The notes under the pieces are model-generated. The model ran no database searches, was not told where the DNA came from, and was given only the letters and a program-made list of their open reading frames with translations. From contig CP099840.1 in assembly GCA_030062745.1 (NCBI GenBank), positions 29,143,006-29,207,005 of the forward strand: a stretch of 64,000 nt of DNA. Direction: 5' to 3'. The stretch is from Capitulum mitella (lineage: Eukaryota > Arthropoda > Thecostraca > Pollicipedomorpha > Pollicipedidae). Positions 57,111 to 64,000 of this stretch are shown here, piece after piece (positions within the stretch are counted from its first letter, which is position 1; every line of letters starts with the position of its first letter). Both the position numbers and the translations under genes were made by a program.

Positions 57111-60100
57111 CGAGGTAGAAATAAGTCTAGTTCATGTGTAGCAATTGAATGTACCTGTCCCATGATTGAAATTGCGTATGTTTTCAATATGGAGTTTTCT
57201 TAAAGTGGCAAATAGTCATGGAACAAAGAACTATATTTTTGACGAGGGAAGCATGGGCACCGGAAGACGCTCGTGGTTGGCCACTGGTCGACCCCCAAGC
57301 AGGACTCGGGTCCATGAGTGAAACTTGGATGTTCTTACGTATGCGCGGGATACCTCAACTTCACGAGAAAACTGTCGTGCGGTATGTGTGAGTCGGGCGC
57401 TGCACGGCAAGGCTAGACTTCAGAGGGGCATTTGCGTCCCATTAATTTTGGATGTGTTGCTATCATGCACGGGTCGGATGTTGAAAGAAAAAACTAGCGT
57501 GGGTGCAGGAGCCGTAGGACAGGACGGACAATAGCCTAATCAGTTAAAAAAAATAACTTCAGCGCTGCAGGTATGAATTGGAATGAGCTTCCTCGTTATT
57601 TCCTCTGCAGGAACGAAGGAGCACCCAGAAAGGTAGTGCGCCAGAGACGTTTCTCCCTACAGGACTAATGTTAAATTTTCCAAAAAGCAGGGGGCTATGC
57701 CCACCGCTCCCCGTTCCTACGCCAATGTCCCTGTACGTTGCTATAAGCCCTGACACTTGCAGTCTCAAAACCTGGAACTAATCCGAAATTTAAGCCAAAA
57801 CAGTGCGTCTGATTCAGAGCCTAAGTGCCTTAGGTTCGAGTCTGAATTCGATGCAGCGTCTCCCAAATGCGGTCATTCCGAGTACAGGACCAAGTCATGC
57901 CTAAAAAGAGTGATTCCAAGTCCAACTCCTGGATAAAGCCCAGTCCGCGTCGTGCCTAAAGCCGCGACGGCCCCGTCGCGAGCGGGACGGAAAGACGTGA
58001 GTCTGAGTCCGACTCCGGGATCGTCCGTCGGACTGCGTCTCCTTTCAGTTCAGCCCCGTGAGAGCATAATCTTGGTGACTGATCCGGTGTTTCGTTTTTC
58101 ATGCACATCTTTAGTCACCGCATGCAGTTTAAGAGACAGCAAAATGTTGTCAGTGACTGATGTTGCTGAAGGTGATCTCTGGGGACTTCGTCTAAGGAGA
58201 AGACTTTTTTGGCTAAACTAGCAGTTCAAATAATGACTCATCTATTTGTTTACTTATTTAAGGTAAGTACACCCTCAAGAAACCGCAGCTATTTATGCCC
58301 TCGTTGCAATGTACATGACAAGTAAAACGGATAGTGGAAAGAAAGAGACGGATTCTGTGGCAACGTTGGGAAGGATGCAAGGTTCCCTGGACAGGCGGGA
58401 CGTCAAGGGTTAAGACAAGACGTCTGGGGCATTGCATCCATGGGGCGCTACGCTAAGGACCGGTTAAGGAATGACGGAAAATAGGTAGGGGTGGTGTTAA
58501 ATTACTGATGTCAAGTTATGTGAGATAATGGATGGTCGCAGCGCTTGAAAAGTTTCAGCTCGCCGTTCCTATGCCACAAGCTTTGGACTATAATGTACGT
58601 GTTGGCTTTGTTCGTTCTTTCGTTGCTAGTCGTCGGTCGTTGGTCGTTGTTGGCCTGTGTTGGTTGGTGTTCGTGCTTGTAATTGTTTTTCTCGCTTCGT
58701 TTCGTGTCGTGAAATACCTATTTTAAGTATCTGAACTTTGCACTTCGACTTGGTCTTTACCATACTCACTTTCATGGTTGATTGGGACTATTTGTTGATG
58801 ACCAAGGCAGATAACCCCACGTAATAAGAACGCCGGAGGAACTCAACCATGAAAATGAAGAAATCGTAGCAAAACCTAGAAGTGTCTTGATAACAACAAG
58901 AAGAAATTTAGAAAAAAACATGGAATATTTCTTCGCACTTTGAAGCGTTTCCATGAGCACCAAAATAGAGAAAGGTCTCACAACAATAGGGCCTCGTTTG
59001 AACGTGGCGTTTGAAAAGCCACATCCTTAACCTAACAAAACGATTTTAAATTAAAATTGAAAATGCATACACAGAGGCACCAAATTAAATGTGGTGCCCC
59101 TGTGTAATTCCCAATCAATAGCAAAAAACGCTGGCCTTCGGCCAGCTTATTTACCCTACATCTCGCTCTCTTCGTTCACTCCGCGTGACCTGCTTCATCA
59201 TGCTATTCCCGTCATAAGCGGCGAAACGGGAGGGTGGTAGGGGCACGGGGGCACCGTGCCCCCTTAACTGGGGAAGTTTAACATTAACCTAATGCGTTTC
59301 ATGGAAAGAAATGGCTCAAAAAGTAACCGGTACCCCCCTGCCGGAACACGTTCCGCCTCTAGTGATTCCCGTTAAGACCATATCGCCCTGGAGGTTGACA
59401 AATAGGGCTCATTTCGGGACAACGTGTCCTACCCCATTTCCTGTTGGTTTGTTGGCGATTAAATTGTTTCACTCTATTACCAATAACATTTGTTTGACTG
59501 GTTTCGTTTTGTCCAGTGCTGCATGTTTTGGGAGAAGTTTTTCTTCACTTAGCATGACATAAATGTTACCTTCAAAAATCTTTCACCTCATGTAACTGCT
59601 CGAGGAGCCGCTGTGAATGCCAGTTGGCTGAAATGAGAAAAAGATACCGAGTATTTGATCACACATGCATTGCTTCCTAATCCCATTCCAACCACCCTGT
59701 CGCCAACACTTGACGCAGCTTCGTTTTCAAATCGTTGTCATCAATTTTGACACCGCGCAGATGTCGACCAAAGGCTTTCCTGGGGCTGGACCAAACGTCC
59801 GCTTAAAACTGCATGGTGCATGCCCCCCCAAAAAACGAAAAACAACTGTTACCAACGGCGAAAACCGTGATGGTCTCCTCTAGCAGAGATTCACTCTTTT
59901 GCAGAGCATTTCCGAACAACACCCCTGGTATGATCTTCTACGGTGACAGTGAAAGATCCGTTTTCGCGCACGATCTTAACGGCAAGAAGAACATCGCAGA
60001 CGCCGTATTATCAGCGATTCACGGACTGCTGTGAGCAAAACTTCATCCTTAAACTACGGCACTACTTTTAAGTTCTTGATCGATGTGTACGCAAAAACTG

Positions 60101-60699
60101 AAACCGAGCGGCACCAGTATGTGCGCCGCGAGAACCTGTCGCAGACTGACAGCCGACTCCTGTCAGAAGGTACCAAACTGGGTATGACACAAACGTTTCA
60201 AAATACCTTGTGACTGCCGAAAAATGCTCCCCAATGTTAATGGCTGACGGACATATGTCGTACCAAAATGACCACATAAACGTCACAGGTCATTTATCTT
60301 TGTCAGATGTAGTAACAGAGGACAATATTACAAGATATTATGTCACAATGTTACGAGATATGAATGGTTTCATTATTTCTTTGTTACTGAAATTTCACCT
60401 TTACGCTGCAGTTGACGGGGGACCAGATCTGACCTCACGCGTATTACGCATAAGGCGCGATGGATCGGGCGAGGGGCACGGGCCTCGAGGAGGCACGGCG
60501 CACGGGCCAGTGTAACACTGCCCCCTACTTGGCTTTCGGTCCATCACGACAAAACCTTGCTGCGGAATAACGCTGACTAACGAAAAGATGAATCCGAATA
60601 GATTCCCAAGATTCTCAAGAGCAATAAAACGCACAGTTTCCCATAACCGCGTACTGCGATGGAAATCATCAGCTGGACTCGGCGCACTAGGCACGCGGT
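57111..60699. other. Intergenic DNA upstream of Notch
   Basis: No gene was recognised. Short open frames, for example around 58,830-58,945 and 59,870-60,030, have a somewhat coding-like look but no family resemblance. The stretch includes a hairpin cluster (59069-59263) and GAGTCC/GACTCC-type simple sequence near 57,920-58,030. Confidence 0.55.
59069..59263. repeat. Three successive hairpins
   Basis: Hairpin 1 has arms 59069-59082 and 59092-59105 (14 bp, one mismatch). Hairpin 2 is GCTGGCC-TTC-GGCCAGC at 59130-59146 (7 bp, perfect). Hairpin 3 is GGGGGCAC-C-GTGCCCCC at 59247-59263 (8 bp, perfect). The spacing within 200 bp suggests the end of a structured repeat element. The family is unknown. 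Confidence 0.6.
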
Positions 60700-61330
60700 C
60701 TTCTCTGTCGGGCTCTCCGCTTTGTCTCGGGAGTAGCGGTGGCTGGCGCCCTCAGTCCGGAAGGCTGCGGCTGCTCCTCCCTCGCAGCCGGTTGGTCCGG
60801 AGACGAGCTGCGGCCAGTGGTCCCTGCGTTCTCCGCGGCCGGGGAAGCTGCCTGAGCTTCTTTTGGGCTGCCGCAGCGGAGTGGGCGGTTAGCCACGTTC
60901 CGTCGACAGTCCCAAAGAATGGCTTCAGGCGGTCTTTATGCGCCACGGCTGGTTTACTCCTGAGTCCTTGACTCACACGGCACACCGCGTCATTGATGTG
61001 ATCTTCCGCAAATTAATGTTCTTTCAATGGGTTCGTGAATTCTGGAGACACCTTTTTCCGGTGTGGGAAGTGCAGCAGTGCATCATTTTTGGTGTCGAGT
61101 TGTCTGCCGTTGACCTATACTTTGCCGAACGTTCGCCTGTTGTCGAGATTTTGTCCCTTGCGGACTGGTGCACCCTCTCCAGAGCCCCTTCAGGGTTGGG
61201 CAGGCACTCGGTTATCGACTCGAAGTGCCCGTCTTCCTTGACTCTGTAAGGGAAGTAAACTGACGGAACCAGCTCTCTGCCCGGCCCGGCAACAGCGTTG
61301 CGGGGGTCTCAATGATGGTTTCATCCACGC
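60700..61330 (-). mobile_element. Ty3/Gypsy LTR-retrotransposon fragment (integrase C-terminal region), broken
   Basis: On the minus strand, phrases such as DETIIETPATLLPGR and, further on, SKPAVAHKDRLKPFFG match the region after the integrase core of Ty3/Gypsy Pol proteins, where target-lineage motifs TPA-L--GR and H-DRLKP are typical. No LTR, protease, reverse transcriptase or primer site was recognised nearby. It is a fossil fragment with more than one break. It looks moderately old. Confidence 0.7.
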
Positions 61331-61737
61331 CAGCGCTGTACGCCAAAAGCTGTGGAGGTAGAAAAGCCCACAGAAAAATGGTCACAACTGGGGTCCTGCT
61401 TGATTTTGGCCATAACTTCCGTTCTTCTTTGTTTTTGGGATTAAGATGACGCTCATGTGACGTGTTTCAAAGATTAGGTTCGACTGATGTGTACAGCAAC
61501 AATAGCACTCTATAAAGTATTGCCATCGATCAATTTCTGACCTTCCGAAGCGGGGCAGCCTACCAACAACTTCGTATCGCCCGTTGCACACGGCACTAAT
61601 GTTATGACGTAACATCGTGCGGGCATACGCATGGGAACGGGAGGGGTCAGAAACCAAGCGAATCGTGAAAGGAACTTATTGTTTCCTACCTTTTGGTCTG
61701 ATGAAGAAATATCAGTATGATATATGCATATAACGAC

Positions 61738-61742
<5 letters not shown>

Positions 61743-61787
<45 letters not shown>
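61743..61787. repeat. (TA)n microsatellite
   Basis: About 22 uninterrupted TA dinucleotides, flanked by ATATG words. Confidence 0.97.
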
Positions 61788-61789
<2 letters not shown>

Positions 61790-61796
61790 TCTATCA

Positions 61797-62010
61797 GAAG
61801 TGCAGCCAGGTTTTCTTAAGGGGAGGGGGCGGAGCTCAGTAAGCATGGGCGCAGCCAGGATTTTTTCAGGAGGAGGGGGTCCGGAGCTCAGTGTGAACTG
61901 AAATCATACGAAATCATAGGAAAACCGCTTGCTGGAAAGACGACGTGCAATGATTTTCACACAAAAATGCGAGCCCAAGGCGGGGCGGGGGCCGGGTCCC
62001 CCGGCCCCCT
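61797..62010 (+). repeat. Dispersed repeat, copy B, with a truncated tandem copy
   Basis: A full copy begins GGGCGCAGCCAGGATTTTTT (about 61848), passes through GGAGCTCAGTGTGAACTGAA and ends in an AAAAATGCGAGCCCAAGG to CCCCCGGCCCC G/C edge. It is preceded by a 44-bp copy of its own first part (GTGCAGCCAGGTTTTCTTAAG...GGAGCTCAGT, 61800-61840). It matches copy A (408-522) in inverted orientation. Confidence 0.65.
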
Positions 62011-62019
62011 TTTAGCTGC

Positions 62020-62240
62020 GCCAGTGTCAGTGAGAAATGAAATCATACGAAAATCGCCGGCTGGGAATCTGAGGCACAATGAGTTTCATTAGAAGGACTT
62101 GATTGATCACCGGTACGGGTTTCCGTAAATGGAGCATGGCAAGACAAGTCGCTTGCTGCGACCGTGCTATTAAAGAACAAAAAATGCGGGCCTAAGGGGG
62201 CCCGGGCCCCCGCCACCTCTCCCCCACCCCCGGTTGCGCC
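62020..62240 (+). repeat. Dispersed repeat, copy C, diverged and interrupted
   Basis: GAAATGAAATCATACGAAAA and CCGGCTGGGAATCTGAGGCAC align to the middle of copy B. After about 70 unrelated bases, AAAAAATGCGGGCCTAAGGG and a C-rich edge match its end. It lies directly after copy B, so three pieces of one family sit in 450 bp. Confidence 0.5.
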
Positions 62241-63900
62241 GGTAGCTCGGGCTATTCGAAGTCAAGCGAGGTCAGTGACTTAAAGACGTATGAGGTTTTA
62301 TCACGTCACGTGGACAATGGCCAACGAATTGCAATACCTGCTGAACATTCTCTTCACGTTGTCAACAGACCGCAAATGATCCACTCGGTAAATATAGCCG
62401 CGAAACTTTAAAACAAGAAAGGCACTTTTCAACGTTTTTTCATTTGCTGGCTCATTCCATTGTCTCAAGGAGTGCCAAAGTCATTCAGACCCTCTCTGGT
62501 TCATCAAGGGGTGGATTCAGAATTCTCTTAAAGGACGTGGTCGCCCAGCGTGCGGCCCCTGTAAAATTGTTTAATTTAACTTTTTCTTGTTCGAAGCAGG
62601 GGCATAAACAAGGGGGCAAGGGACAAAGTTTCACCCCTTAGTAGTAAAAACGTAACGTTTCTTGACGCATCAAAAATAAAAATAAATCAGAATTTCAGGA
62701 ATTCGAAAAAGGCGCAAAATACCAGGAGTTTTTAGTCTGAAAGGGCTAGGTTTGGCCTAGCTCCGTCGATGGCGAAATGTCGGCAACGTCCTTGGTTTGA
62801 TCAACAAATTTTCCTCGTCTTCTAATTAACGACGAGCCCAAGTGGTTGGATTGGGTAGAGTAAGTACGCAAATTATAATGGTCATTTTTCACAGAAAGCT
62901 TGGGACGGAAATTTTAAGTAAGGGCTGTGCATTCCGTTCGAGCAGCACCGACGCAACCCGACCGCTGTTTACGTGCTGGAAAAGAGGCAAAAACGTATAT
63001 TGATGACAGTCAGCTGATTGTTTCCCGACGACGGCACCCTCTGTGAGGATTTTTGTACGATCGTCTGTATATTGGTATTGGGCGTTAGCAGGGCTGTTCA
63101 CCTTGGTATTTTTATTCAGCATAGCAGTAGTTTATAGCGCACTCTTGCAGAGTATCGCAGTCAGACGGACAAATATTGCGTTTAAACATGATTTTAAAAA
63201 AATGATTTGGAAAAACCAGGTGAAGCTTCTTCTGGCATAAAGAATGACGTTTGCTTTCATACTCATGGCATGGCACTGGCACATGATACTCACGGCAAAA
63301 GCCCGAGAACTGATCAACACCATTTCTAGAGTATATTAAACACAACCGTTCGGGACTTTCGTCAAATGGTAATACCGCACACTGTAAAACCTCGTAGCCT
63401 AGCTCAACTACGTCCTTACATTTGTCTGTGCTTACTTTGACATCAGAAAGACCGTGAGATTGAGGCCGAAATCGACAGAGGAAGAATCAAGACCAGGCTT
63501 GGTGGTTTTGTGAACTTTGAAATAGCGATAGTGCATAATTAATTGGATTTTTAACCACTTGATTTAAGAATCATTATCTTAAGCAGTAAATTGGTATTGT
63601 GGTTGTCTATTAAGTGAAAATTTTTGTGGGACGCAGCACATTATTTCGAGTGGTAGCTTCAGCTTCCACCTCCACCTCAAACATTAAAAAGAAGATATAT
63701 TGCCCCGCAAAGGTTAGAACGTGTCGCCATTTGTTTTTGTCTGGTTAAAACAACCCGTTTTAACTCACAGAAGCAGCGATCATTTATAAGCAGTTCACCC
63801 ATAACTTTTAATACTCTGTAGTGCGGAACCGAACGTTGCTGATACAGTAAGATACGTTACAAACAGCCTTAAGCTCGTGGTACCAGAAAAACGAAAACAA
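62241..63900. other. Non-coding DNA at the right end
   Basis: AT-richer sequence without recognisable genes. A further GGGGGCAAGGGACAAAG-type repeat edge lies near 62,610. Nothing else can be supported. Confidence 0.55.
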
Positions 63901-63904
63901 AGTA

Positions 63905-63996
63905 ATTCATCTTATATCGACCCTGGGCCTTCCTTGGGCGCCGAATGACCCTGCAGTCGGTGCGCCCCTAAGCCCCAATAACCAACCAACCAACCT
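63905..63996 (+). mobile_element. Probable LINE/SINE 3' end with (CCAA)n tail
   Basis: GGGCGCCGAATGACCCTGCA, then GTCGGTGCGCCCCTAAGCCC and CCAATAACCAACCAACCAACC. A compact G/C-rich 3' block followed by a short CCAA tandem tail is the form of non-LTR retroposon 3' ends with non-poly(A) tails. No coding part is visible to the left. Confidence 0.4.
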
Positions 63997-64000
63997 GGGC

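Noticed and set aside
57833-57842. GGTTCGAGTC, resembling a tRNA or SINE B-box
   Set aside because: No A-box at the right distance and no cloverleaf stems could be formed around it.

Overview
This is a eukaryotic, almost certainly arthropod, genomic window. It holds one complete developmental gene (Notch, minus strand, 13819-56877) and most of one metabolic gene (a mu-class glutathione S-transferase, plus strand, 3035-5463), set in repeat-rich non-coding DNA. The Notch protein is closer in wording to insect Notch than to vertebrate Notch, for example the PPxY-linker phrase [10 protein letters not shown] and the SPTHMAAMR block. A crustacean such as a barnacle or a chelicerate would fit. I cannot name the species from sequence alone.

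Layout. 1-3034 is non-coding, with nuclear-receptor-like half-sites, a C-run and an inverted copy of a dispersed repeat. 3035-5463 holds four GST exons. Intron 2 of that gene carries a tandem duplication that copies the 3' splice site, and intron 3 carries a LINE 3'-end relic. 5464-8950 is non-coding. 8950-10955 is a degenerate minisatellite of about 21-23 bp units with signs of higher-order structure. 10956-13818 is non-coding and includes the unresolved 3' UTR of Notch.

13819-56877 is Notch in 12 coding exons. All junctions have GT-AG boundaries and matching phases. It predicts about 2,454 residues: signal peptide, 36 EGF repeats, three LNR modules, heterodimerisation domain, one transmembrane segment, RAM with WFP motif, ankyrin repeats, and a C-terminal PEST/TAD with PPxY, Cdc4-type phosphodegron and polyglutamine. 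EGF 1-12 are spread over nine small exons across 36 kb. EGF 13 to ankyrin 6 lie in one 4,676-bp exon. The last exon needs a one-base frame change near 14760-14810 to join its two conserved halves. Most introns are extremely GC- and CpG-rich, with many GGCCGG motifs. The signal-peptide exon and both flanks are not, so the GC-rich block nearly coincides with the gene body.

56878-64000 is the Notch promoter region followed by repeat-rich DNA: a hairpin cluster, a broken Ty3/Gypsy fragment, a (TA)n microsatellite, copies of the same dispersed repeat seen at the left end, and a LINE-like 3' tail.

The two genes are convergent, with 3' ends about 8.4 kb apart, and there is no sign that they work together. 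I found no clearly new biological system. The best leads are the splice-site duplication in the GST, the higher-order minisatellite, the 72-bp inverted repeat in Notch intron 2, the CSL/E-box sites in Notch introns, and the GC-rich gene-body domain.
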